A stretch of DNA of 8,716 bases from M3007 sp038249605 (GTDB taxonomy: Bacteria > Bacteroidota > Bacteroidia > Chitinophagales > Saprospiraceae): the NCBI GenBank assembly GCA_038249605.1, contig JBBSDH010000189.1, positions 1-8,716 on the forward strand, in the 5' to 3' direction. Positions 1 to 6,210 of this stretch are shown here, piece after piece. The position numbers and the translations under genes are program-made. How positions within the stretch are numbered: position 1 is the stretch's first letter; each line of letters starts with the position of its first letter. Below the pieces are notes generated by a model that was given only the letters and a program-made list of their open reading frames with translations, was not told where the DNA came from and did no database searches.

Positions 1-2
1 CG

Positions 3-596
3 ATGCCGATGCGCCTGCTTTTGTTGTTGATGATTATCCTGCTTTCCGCCTGTGCGGGCGAAAACGTCGCCGTGCCCAAACCTCGCGCCTATCCCAAAGT
101 TACCTATCCTGAAAAAAGCTATAAAATTTCCGATCAGTCGTATTGCGACTTCACATTCGAGCAACCTGTGTATGCCGTGATTGAACGCGATACTACTTTT
201 TTTGAAGAAAAACCCGAAAGCGACTGTTGGTTCAACATCAATGTGCCGGATCTGAATGCCAAAATATATTGCAGCTACAATCCGGTAAAGGACAGGAAAG
301 GCCTCGACAAACTGGTACAAGACGCTTTCGATATGGCACAAAAACACAACGTCAAAGCCAGTTACATCGAAGAACTCATCATCGACTTGCCCAAATCAGA
401 CGTACACGGCCTTGTTTTCAGCATCGACGGCCCGGCCGCCTCCTCCTACCAGTTTTTTGTGACCGACTCTACACGTCATTTCCTGCGCGGCGCCTTGTAC
501 TTCAATTCCCGTGCAAACCCCGATTCACTGGCCCCGGTTACCGCTTTTATGCGTGCCGATGTGAATCATTTGATCAGTACGTTGAAGTGGAAATAA
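3..596 (+). CDS. gldD: Gliding motility lipoprotein GldD (start possibly upstream of window)
   Basis: GldD is a lipoprotein required for Bacteroidota gliding and for the type IX secretion machinery; its exact biochemical role is not settled. The 197-aa reading begins with a lipoprotein signal: a hydrophobic run of Leu/Ile/Met and a lipobox LSAC with the acylated Cys at residue 17. It continues with the proline-rich PKPRAYPKVTYPEKSY stretch (25-40), CWFNI near 75-79, and the family signature TDSTRHFLRGALYF at 154-167, followed by NPDSL and a C-terminal LKWK. Length matches the family, so the gene looks intact. ATG occurs at 3 and at 9; the second gives a signal peptide starting MRLLLLL. Only two bases precede the first ATG, so a start outside the window cannot be excluded. 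In many relatives gldD follows gldE, so the missing left neighbour may be gldE (inference). It converges with the reductase gene, and its stop codon lies inside an inverted repeat. Confidence 0.93.
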   Translation: MPMRLLLLLMIILLSACAGENVAVPKPRAYPKVTYPEKSYKISDQSYCDFTFEQPVYAVIERDTTFFEEKPESDCWFNINVPDLNAKIYCSYNPVKDRKGLDKLVQDAFDMAQKHNVKASYIEELIIDLPKSDVHGLVFSIDGPAASSYQFFVTDSTRHFLRGALYFNSRANPDSLAPVTAFMRADVNHLISTLKWK

Positions 597-716
597 GTTT
601 TAGCAGGCAGCGGGCAGCAAAAAAGACGCCGGAATAGTTCTTGGGGAGCATTCAAAAACGTTGTCAGATTTTTTATTCAAGCCTGCTGCCCGCTAACTGC
701 TAAAACTCATTTCCAC
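587..716. repeat. 33-bp imperfect inverted repeat with heptamer units spanning two gene ends
   Basis: Arms lie at 587-619 and 684-716, and 30 of 33 positions pair (mismatches at 595/708, 607/696 and 608/695) around a 64-nt spacer. The left arm includes the last codons and the TAA of gldD; the right arm includes the last codons and the TAG of the convergent reductase. The inner part of each arm has 7-nt periodicity. On the plus strand the units are AGCAGGC (602), AGCGGGC (609) and a degenerate AGCAAAA (616). On the minus strand they are AGCAGTT (701-695), AGCGGGC (694-688) and AGCAGGC (687-681). It could form a large hairpin in either transcript, but no T-tract follows the distal arm, so it is not a classical intrinsic terminator. 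The reading frames of the two arms differ, so the match is at DNA level and not protein homology. Confidence 0.85.
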
Positions 717-1748
717 CTCTTCGCTTACGGCGTACCCGATGCATGTATTCACCATCTCCCCGGGTCCTTCTCGTTTGACGGCGTCAAAAAACGCGACGTC
801 TACTTCACCTTTGATGCATTTGGCCAGACAGGTAAAACACACACCGCTCTTGCAGGTGTAGGGCAACGCGATGCCTTGTCTTAAGGCGGCGTTTAGAATG
901 GTTTCTCCTTCGTACGTTTGGAATGTTATGGTTTCTTCATCACCCGTCACATGAATGGTATGTGTTTTGGATGTATCCACCGCGCGGGCCTGCAAACGAG
1001 AGTCTGGCACAAAGATTTCGCGGCGGATGTTTTCGTATGGAACATCGAGCAGGCGCAAGGTCATGGCGCCCATACGCATGAGTGCCTTGGGTGCGCACAG
1101 GTAGGCCATGACGCCACTCCGAAGTCGCGATGTACCGACATGCTTTTTCAACAGTTGTTCGAACAAGGCATTGTTCAGGTGTCCGTGCAAAGCCTGTTTT
1201 TCCCCTTGCTCCTTACTGTACATGTAAAGCAATGTAAACCTGTCGGGATGGGCGACGGCCATAGCGTCGAGTTGTTCTTTAAAAATGGTTTGCGCTGCAC
1301 TGCGGTTGGCGTAAAACAATACGATGCGTGGTTTTCGGCTTGTTTCAACTTCCAGCAGGTATTTCAGGTGCGACATTACAGGCGTAATGCCGCTGCCGCC
1401 GCACAGATAAAGCAAGGTGGAAGGCAATTTTTCCGGAAGGGTAAACAATCCCGATGGACCGGCGGCAAAAACCGTGTCACCTACTTTCGTTTCGCGGACA
1501 AGTTGGGTGGAATACGCGCCGTTGACCACCCGTTTAACGGTAATTTGAGGCCAAGCGTCCACGCCTGCGTTCGAACTTAAGGAATAGGCCCGGCGCTGTT
1601 CGCCGGCGGCAGATGGAAATACAAAACTGAGGTATTGTCCGGGTAGGTAATGGAAAGGCAACCCGTCTGCAGGTTGCAGCGTAAGTGTCACCGTGTTGGC
1701 GGTTTCCCGCCTTTTGTCTGCTACCATGAATGGCCGTATCTGTTCCAT
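693..1748 (-). CDS. PaaE-type FAD / 2Fe-2S NAD(P)H oxidoreductase
   Basis: This is a 351-aa soluble electron-transfer flavoprotein of the phenylacetyl-CoA epoxidase reductase (PaaE) type. In that family NAD(P)H reduces FAD, which passes electrons to a C-terminal plant-type [2Fe-2S] ferredoxin domain and on to an oxygenase or other acceptor. Domains in order: FAD-binding barrel (about 1-105) with LPGQY (35-39) and the flavin motif RAYSLSS (53-59); NAD(P)-binding domain (about 108-250) with GGSGITP (117-123), YLCAP (216-220) and IRREIF (241-246); ferredoxin domain (about 263-351) with cluster ligands Cys299, Cys304, Cys307 and Cys336. All key residues are present. Its ATG is 5 nt beyond the yidD stop, so the two are probably co-transcribed with yidD first. 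No paaABCD genes are in the window, so the electron acceptor is unknown and a strict paaE name is not justified. The last codons overlap the inverted repeat shared with gldD. Confidence 0.9.
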   Translation of the reverse strand: MEQIRPFMVADKRRETANTVTLTLQPADGLPFHYLPGQYLSFVFPSAAGEQRRAYSLSSNAGVDAWPQITVKRVVNGAYSTQLVRETKVGDTVFAAGPSGLFTLPEKLPSTLLYLCGGSGITPVMSHLKYLLEVETSRKPRIVLFYANRSAAQTIFKEQLDAMAVAHPDRFTLLYMYSKEQGEKQALHGHLNNALFEQLLKKHVGTSRLRSGVMAYLCAPKALMRMGAMTLRLLDVPYENIRREIFVPDSRLQARAVDTSKTHTIHVTGDEETITFQTYEGETILNAALRQGIALPYTCKSGVCFTCLAKCIKGEVDVAFFDAVKREGPGEMVNTCIGYAVSEEVEMSFSS

Positions 1749-1753
1749 CAGAC

Positions 1754-1975
1754 TTATTTTTTAGGAACAGGATCGTGCATGTCGTGGTTGCTCCAGGGAT
1801 GGCAGCGCAGGATACGTTTCACACCCAGGTACAGGCCTTTAAAGATACCCCACTCTTCGATGGCGCCGATCATGTAGAACGAACAGGTGGGCTGGTAGCG
1901 GCATTTGTTGGCGCCCAGCAACGGAGAAATAAGCAACTGGTAAACCCGTATGGGCAAGATAAGCAGGTATTTCAT
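1754..1975 (-). CDS. yidD: Membrane protein insertion efficiency factor YidD
   Basis: YidD is a small membrane-associated protein that assists YidC-dependent insertion of inner-membrane proteins. The 73-aa product has the family pattern: an N-terminal amphipathic or hydrophobic helix (LLILPIRVYQLLISPLLG), then CRYQPTCS with Cys25 and Cys31, a Tyr and AI pair, KRILRCHPW with Cys58, and a terminal DPVP. The usual Gly before that end is altered here (SNHDMHDPVP). I chose the ATG at 1975 because MKYLLILPIRVYQLLISP is the normal start of this family. The frame stays open upstream to a TTG at 2071, but that codon falls in a terminator hairpin loop and the extension has no family resemblance. Unlike the classical rpmH-rnpA-yidD arrangement, no rnpA is adjacent; the gene instead leads directly into the reductase gene. 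No clear ribosome-binding site is visible. Confidence 0.92.
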   Translation of the reverse strand: MKYLLILPIRVYQLLISPLLGANKCRYQPTCSFYMIGAIEEWGIFKGLYLGVKRILRCHPWSNHDMHDPVPKK

Positions 1976-2059
1976 GGCTGTTTGTATACGTCGGTTCTCC
2001 GTAGAGGTAACCAAAGGAACAGCAAAACAACTAAAAAGATGGGAAGATGGCAAATAAAA

Positions 2060-2080
2060 GGCAGGCCACAAGGGCCTGCC
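2060..2080 (-). terminator. Intrinsic terminator hairpin, minus-strand orientation
   Basis: A perfect 8-bp GC-rich stem (GGCAGGCC at 2060-2067 with GGCCTGCC at 2073-2080) encloses a 5-nt loop. Read on the minus strand, the stem is followed at once by TTTTATTT, the canonical layout. On the plus strand the nearest T-run (2090-2095) is about 10 nt away and no plus-strand gene lies upstream. The best reading is the end of the transcript carrying the 135-aa gene (2233-2640), insulating it from yidD, which would then need its own promoter between 1976 and 2059. Confidence 0.75.
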
Positions 2081-2232
2081 CGCATTTGGTTTTTTGAAGC
2101 TGTACTATTCCGGAACGCGCAATTCCGAAAACGTCAAAGTTCTTGCGCTTTCTAGCCCGTTTGGTTGGGCCTTTGAAGGGGATAAACGATAGGTAGGTTG
2201 GCGTTATGGTTATTGAGGTAAAAAAAACATCT
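2081..2232 (-). other. Untranslated spacer or 3' UTR between the 135-aa gene and its terminator
   Basis: About 150 nt separate the stop of the 135-aa gene from the terminator hairpin. On the minus strand a run of eight T (2227-2220) lies just after the stop, but only a weak 3-bp GGC/GCC stem precedes it, so it is a poor terminator. A TTCCGGAA palindrome sits at 2108-2115 and ATTCCG occurs twice (2107 and 2122). The short open frames I followed on the minus strand have no convincing start codon or recognisable protein. It may be a long 3' UTR or hold a small RNA; I see no evidence that decides this. Confidence 0.35.
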
Positions 2233-2640
2233 TCAGGCGTAAGCCGTTATGATCTCGTTGGTTAAATCAATTTCCAGATACAGTTCGTCGCTTGAGCTGC
2301 CAAAGGCATATTCCGAAACGGAGGTCTGGTTGTTTCCGCTGTAGGTTACCACAAACGATTGACTGTCTTTTATGTACACTTTCAGGTTGTCAAGATCGCG
2401 GTGTACCGCAAGTACCTGTACAGCAAAGGGCAGTTGGTTGACCTGGGCATAGGCGCCATCTTCCATAACTTTCAAAAACAGGGGTGTATTGGTGTAAGTG
2501 GTCGTTCCCTGGACAATGTTTGAACCATCAACATCTTCGATGATAATGAAGTCTGTTTGGTTTTGATCCGTTTGTTTTTGAACCCTTCCGAAAGGATTGT
2601 TTATTTGATAACTGCTGTGTAGGGTAAGTGAAACGGCCAT
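2233..2640 (-). CDS. Hypothetical 135-aa protein, predicted beta-rich
   Basis: I do not recognise this protein. It is 135 aa, starts at an ATG (MAVSLTLHSSYQINNPFG) and ends ITAYA. It has no signal peptide, lipobox or membrane segment, so it is probably cytoplasmic or part of an assembly. The sequence is rich in Thr, Asn, Gln, Ser and aromatic/aliphatic alternation (TTTYTNTPLFLKV, LKVYIKDSQSFVVTYSGNN, ELYLEIDL), which suggests mostly beta strands. It has one Cys-free chain and no catalytic motif I can name. It stands alone, divergent from the 549-aa gene, with a terminator about 150 nt downstream. Codon use looks normal, and the antisense frames offer nothing better, which supports a real gene. 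On its strand CATCTTTG lies about 17 nt before the ATG, one base off the Bacteroidota -7 consensus TAnnTTTG, so a nearly leaderless promoter is possible. Confidence 0.7.
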   Translation of the reverse strand: MAVSLTLHSSYQINNPFGRVQKQTDQNQTDFIIIEDVDGSNIVQGTTTYTNTPLFLKVMEDGAYAQVNQLPFAVQVLAVHRDLDNLKVYIKDSQSFVVTYSGNNQTSVSEYAFGSSSDELYLEIDLTNEIITAYA

Positions 2641-2812
2641 TGCAAAACTTTATACAAAGATGCAGGCCGAATTATGGAATGCCTTCAAAATGGAATTGCT
2701 TTGTTACGACAAAATTTATGTCTTTATTTAGTTCGAAAACGATACTATTTTTTTCAAATAACTGATTATCAATTAAATAATCTTATTTTTTACAAATTTC
2801 AAAATATCGTCT

Positions 2813-2820
2813 TATATTTA
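2813..2820 (+). promoter_or_regulatory. Possible Bacteroidota -7 promoter element
   Basis: TATATTTA matches the Bacteroidota sigma-ABfr -7 consensus TAnnTTTG except for the last base. It lies 38 nt before the ATG of the 549-aa gene, within a markedly AT-rich divergent region (2641-2858) that contrasts with the surrounding coding DNA. No good TTG -33 box is found at the usual 19-21 nt upstream, so the call is weak. Confidence 0.3.
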
Positions 2821-2858
2821 CCCCCCAGCCGTCAATCCGTCATGATCCAACGTATTTC

Positions 2859-4508
2859 ATGAAAAAGAAAACACTTTTTACCGAAGGAAACACTCCTCAG
2901 GCCGTACAGAACCTGTTCGTATTAATTTTATCCATGAGTCGTACGGAAAAAAGGGATTTCATGCGCAGCCGGCAACAAACGGTGCCGGAGGCGGGCGGTC
3001 CGAAAAAGCAATACCTCGCTTTGTATGGATTGATGCAAACGTATCTTGAAAAAAACGACACCCCGCACCTTGAGGCATTGTATGCCTTTTTGCGAAAAAA
3101 ATACCAAGAGGACACCGACCTGAACGTATTGGCTGCATACCTGTTTGAAAAGTTGTTGGAAAGTTTGCGCAACAAACCCATGCACCACGGGGCCATGCAC
3201 CAGCGCCTGAATCAAATACTGTCCGAAATTTATCTCCTGTATTACAGAGGTTTGTACCGCCCGGCCATTGAACGGGTTGAGGAAGGTTACAAGTTGGCTC
3301 TCAAACTTGAAAAGGCCAATTACCTGTTGGAATTGTGCATGTGGGACCGCAGGCTTCACCAGCAAATTCTGCCACCGATAGAAATGATGGAAAAAAATGC
3401 TCAAATCAGCCGCCTTGAACTTGAAGTTTTGAACACACAGCAAAAAATCACAGAAACCATCCAGCATTCCGAGCAAATTACCCAATTGATATTTCTTCAG
3501 AAACCTTATTCGGACTCCACACAGGCTAAAACTGAAAAATTGTTGGAATGGGCCCGTTCAACAGACATAAGTCTTTTTCCTTTCCGAATAAGCTACACCG
3601 GGCATACGCTAGAAATGTATTACCACAACCTGATGCAAAAAAAGCACACCTCAGATGCACAATCGCATTTGTTGGGCGCGTATTTGTCACAATACGAAGC
3701 GTTGAAATCGTTTGAGGGGCAAGCCGCCTTGTTCCGTCAGGAAGAACGCAACATGTATTTCAGCACCATCAACACGTTTCACAACATTTGCGTGCGTTTG
3801 GGTAAAATGGACGATCTCGAAAACATTACAAACGACATTGAAGCGCAGGGCGACCCTTTGCTTTATTTCAGGTTTGTACTTTCTCAAAAACTTCAAACGT
3901 GCATCATTGAACAAAATTTTGAACAAGCCGCCAATCTCATTGAGCAAAGTGATGCAGCATCCAATTTGATTACCTTTGCCTACCAGATTCCTGAACAACG
4001 TTTGATCGTTTTACAAACCACCATTGTTTCGGTTTATTTTACCCTCGACAACTATACAAAAGCCTACGACTGGCTGCTGAAGTTGTTGGCCAACAACCGC
4101 AATAAAATACGACCTGATTTGAATTACCTGAATACCCTGCTGCTCGTGATTTGCCAGTTTGAATTGGGCATGTATCCCAAAAACAAACCTTGGTATCCTG
4201 CCGAGTCACTCGTTCGTCGGTGGCGGGAACAAACCAACATGCCTGTGATTAGTCACCTCGTTTTGGACTTGCTTGTAAACGCCATGCGGTGGTTGCCAGG
4301 CAACAAAAAGAAACCAGCAAATCAAACGTTGTTGCCAAAAGATGCCGCACGACTCGCTGCCCTCAAGGAACCAATACTTGCAGAACTCCAAAACAATCCG
4401 AACCTGAGACCTTATTTTATGTTTCCGTGTTGGATGGACTCCTACTTGCTGAACATCACCAACAAAGAAGCCATTCTACGATTGACCCCGGATAGAAACA
4501 CAGCTTAA
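2859..4508 (+). CDS. Hypothetical 549-aa all-helical (TPR-like) protein, upstream of nadE
   Basis: Function unknown. The protein is almost entirely helical, with no signal peptide or membrane segment, so it is probably cytoplasmic. The N-terminus (about 16-60: FVLILSMSRTEKRDFM, then KKQYLALYGLM) resembles a pattern I recall from uncharacterised Bacteroidota TPR-type proteins (SLTKSEKR-F, then a K-Y-x-LF segment); this is memory, not a search. A helical hairpin at about 122-165 (IYLLYYRGLYRPAIERVEEGYKLALKL, shown in part) has the look of a TPR unit. Residues 176-214 are Glu/Gln-rich and may be a long helix or coiled coil. Further helical pairs follow, for example 385-415 with LDNYTKAYDWLLKLL. 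No catalytic motif is apparent. It begins MKKKTLF after an AT-rich leader with no Shine-Dalgarno sequence. Its stop is 3 nt before the nadE start, so the two are probably one transcript. By eye its codons are somewhat more AT-rich than those of nadE and yjgR. Confidence 0.85.
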   Translation: MKKKTLFTEGNTPQAVQNLFVLILSMSRTEKRDFMRSRQQTVPEAGGPKKQYLALYGLMQTYLEKNDTPHLEALYAFLRKKYQEDTDLNVLAAYLFEKLLESLRNKPMHHGAMHQRLNQILSEIYLLYYRGLYRPAIERVEEGYKLALKLEKANYLLELCMWDRRLHQQILPPIEMMEKNAQISRLELEVLNTQQKITETIQHSEQITQLIFLQKPYSDSTQAKTEKLLEWARSTDISLFPFRISYTGHTLEMYYHNLMQKKHTSDAQSHLLGAYLSQYEALKSFEGQAALFRQEERNMYFSTINTFHNICVRLGKMDDLENITNDIEAQGDPLLYFRFVLSQKLQTCIIEQNFEQAANLIEQSDAASNLITFAYQIPEQRLIVLQTTIVSVYFTLDNYTKAYDWLLKLLANNRNKIRPDLNYLNTLLLVICQFELGMYPKNKPWYPAESLVRRWREQTNMPVISHLVLDLLVNAMRWLPGNKKKPANQTLLPKDAARLAALKEPILAELQNNPNLRPYFMFPCWMDSYLLNITNKEAILRLTPDRNTA

Positions 4509-4511
4509 CCC

Positions 4512-6170
4512 ATGAACATAGCCCTCGCGCAACTCGACTACCACATCGGCAACTTTGATGGAAATGTGCAAAAAATGCTCGCTGCAACAGCACAAGCAAA
4601 AGCCCAGGGCGCCGACCTCATCTTATTCGGCGAACTTGCCGTGTGTGGATACCCGCCCCGCGATTTTCTGGAATTTGACGACTTCATCAGAAGGGCCGGC
4701 GACGCCGTCGACAAACTGCGCGAAGCCAGCGAAAACATCGCCATCGTGGTGGGCGCCCCAACACGCAACCCTGTTGCAGCAGGCAAAGACCTTTACAACT
4801 CCGCTTATTTCCTTTACGGTAAAAAAGTCGTAGGCATACAACACAAAACACTGCTGCCCACTTACGACATCTTCGACGAGTACCGCTATTTTGAACCTGC
4901 CTCCAGTTTTAAAACCATTGAGTTCAAAGGAAAACGCATCGCTCTGTCGGTGTGTGAAGACATCTGGAATGTAGGCAACGAAAACCCGCTGTACACCGTT
5001 TGTCCGCTCGATGAAATGATGTCCGAAAAACCGGATTTTATACTCAACATTTCGGCTTCCCCTTTCAGTTACAAACAAGCCCGTACCCGCATCGAAACCG
5101 TTAAAGCCAACGTGCATCGCTACGGCATTCCCGTGTTTTACGCCAACCACGTGGGCGCCCAAACAGACCTCATCTTCGACGGTGGCAGTCTGGTGGTATC
5201 GCCCGACCTTCAGGTGTTCGATGAGATGCCCTATTTCGAAGAAAACCTGCGTGTTTACAACCTCGACGAAGTTATGAAAGGAGGCGTGAACAACGAACAA
5301 CCCAAAGACAAAACCAAACTCATCCACGATGCGCTGGTGGTAGGCATCCGTGATTATTTTCGCAAACTGGGCTTCAAAAAAGCCATACTCGGTTTATCCG
5401 GCGGCATCGATTCGGCAGTTACGGCAGTTTTGGCTGCCCGCGCTCTTGGGCCCGACAATGTGCGGTGCCTGCTCATGCCAAGCCAGCACAGTTCAGACCA
5501 CTCCGTGAACGATGCACGCCAACTGGCAGAAACGCTGGGTATTCAGTACGACCTCATTCCCATTGAACCCTTATACTTGGCGTTTGAAGAAAGTCTGAAA
5601 ACCCAATTTTGGGCGCAGCCCCAAAACGTAACCGAAGAAAACATCCAGGCACGTGTACGCGGCACCCTGCTCATGGCCGTCAGCAACAAATTCGGCAACA
5701 TTTTATTGAATACCAGCAACAAAAGCGAAATGGCCGTGGGTTACGGCACGTTGTACGGCGACCTCGCCGGTGGACTGGCCGTGCTGGCCGATGTTTACAA
5801 AACAGAAGTGTACGACCTGGCAAACTACCTCAACGCTACAGTGCATCTTTTCCCACATGGGGGAGGCCCCATCCCGCAAAGCAGCATCGAAAAACCGCCA
5901 AGTGCTGAGCTGAGGCCTGGACAGAAAGACAGCGACAGTTTGCCACCCTACGAAGTGCTCGACCCCCTGCTTTTCCAATACATCGAAAAACGACAGGGTC
6001 CGCGTGAACTGGTAGCCATGGGTTTCGACGAGGCGCTGGTGGCCCGAGTATTGCGTATGGTGAACATCAATGAGTTCAAACGCGAACAAGCCGCGCCGGC
6101 GCTTCGTGTAAGTGAAAAAGCATTTGGTACGGGACGACGTTTGCCCATTGTAGGCAAGTATTTGTCTTAA
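4512..6170 (+). CDS. nadE: Glutamine-dependent NAD(+) synthetase
   Basis: This enzyme catalyses the last step of NAD biosynthesis: ATP-dependent amidation of deamido-NAD, using ammonia released from glutamine. The 552-aa protein has the two expected domains. The N-terminal nitrilase/CN-hydrolase glutaminase (about 1-260) carries the triad Glu41 (GELAVCGYPPRDF), Lys112 (HKTLLPTYDIFDE) and Cys148 (SVCEDIW). The C-terminal synthetase (about 268-552) carries the ATP-pyrophosphatase P-loop SGGIDS (296-301) and the NTSNKSE segment (400-406) followed by GYGTLYGD. The end LPIVGKYLS is typical of the family. Everything needed for activity is visible. The start at 4512 fits the family opening MNIALAQLDYHIGNF and follows the upstream stop by 3 nt, so translation may be coupled to the 549-aa gene. 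The next gene follows after 40 nt and has its own likely promoter. Confidence 0.97.
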   Translation: MNIALAQLDYHIGNFDGNVQKMLAATAQAKAQGADLILFGELAVCGYPPRDFLEFDDFIRRAGDAVDKLREASENIAIVVGAPTRNPVAAGKDLYNSAYFLYGKKVVGIQHKTLLPTYDIFDEYRYFEPASSFKTIEFKGKRIALSVCEDIWNVGNENPLYTVCPLDEMMSEKPDFILNISASPFSYKQARTRIETVKANVHRYGIPVFYANHVGAQTDLIFDGGSLVVSPDLQVFDEMPYFEENLRVYNLDEVMKGGVNNEQPKDKTKLIHDALVVGIRDYFRKLGFKKAILGLSGGIDSAVTAVLAARALGPDNVRCLLMPSQHSSDHSVNDARQLAETLGIQYDLIPIEPLYLAFEESLKTQFWAQPQNVTEENIQARVRGTLLMAVSNKFGNILLNTSNKSEMAVGYGTLYGDLAGGLAVLADVYKTEVYDLANYLNATVHLFPHGGGPIPQSSIEKPPSAELRPGQKDSDSLPPYEVLDPLLFQYIEKRQGPRELVAMGFDEALVARVLRMVNINEFKREQAAPALRVSEKAFGTGRRLPIVGKYLS

Positions 6171-6179
6171 AAAACGCGC

Positions 6180-6187
6180 TACTTTTG
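6180..6187 (+). promoter_or_regulatory. Probable Bacteroidota -7 element ahead of yjgR
   Basis: TACTTTTG is an exact match to the TAnnTTTG -7 consensus of the Bacteroidota primary sigma factor. It lies in the 40-nt gap between nadE and yjgR, 23 nt before the ATG, which would give a short leader. A TTG at 6162-6164, overlapping the nadE end, could serve as the -33 box, though the 15-nt spacing is shorter than usual. yjgR may therefore be transcribed independently as well as by read-through from nadE. Confidence 0.5.
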
Positions 6188-6210
6188 GCTTTACAAACCA
6201 GTCAGACAAC

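Noticed and set aside
620..683. Spacer of the inverted repeat as a miniature transposable element
   Set aside because: The repeat arms include coding sequence of two unrelated genes, no target-site duplication is visible, and the spacer has no internal structure beyond a repeated ATTCAA.
918..1580. 220-codon plus-strand frame opposite the reductase gene
   Set aside because: The minus-strand product has every FAD, NAD(P) and 2Fe-2S motif; the plus-strand frame has none and is rich in Cys, His and Gln, as expected for a shadow.
1976..2071. N-terminal extension of yidD to a TTG at 2071
   Set aside because: The start codon would lie in the loop of the terminator hairpin and the extra 32 residues have no resemblance to YidD, which normally starts at the M-K-x-L segment found at 1975.
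2674..2862. 62-codon plus-strand frame in the AT-rich divergent region
   Set aside because: The sequence is AT-driven, rich in Leu, Tyr and Phe with no motif, and overlaps the likely promoter of the 549-aa gene and its start codon.
4623..5327. 234-codon open frame antisense to nadE
   Set aside because: It lies entirely opposite the glutaminase domain of a clear nadE and its composition (Phe/Val/His-rich) is that of a reverse-strand shadow.
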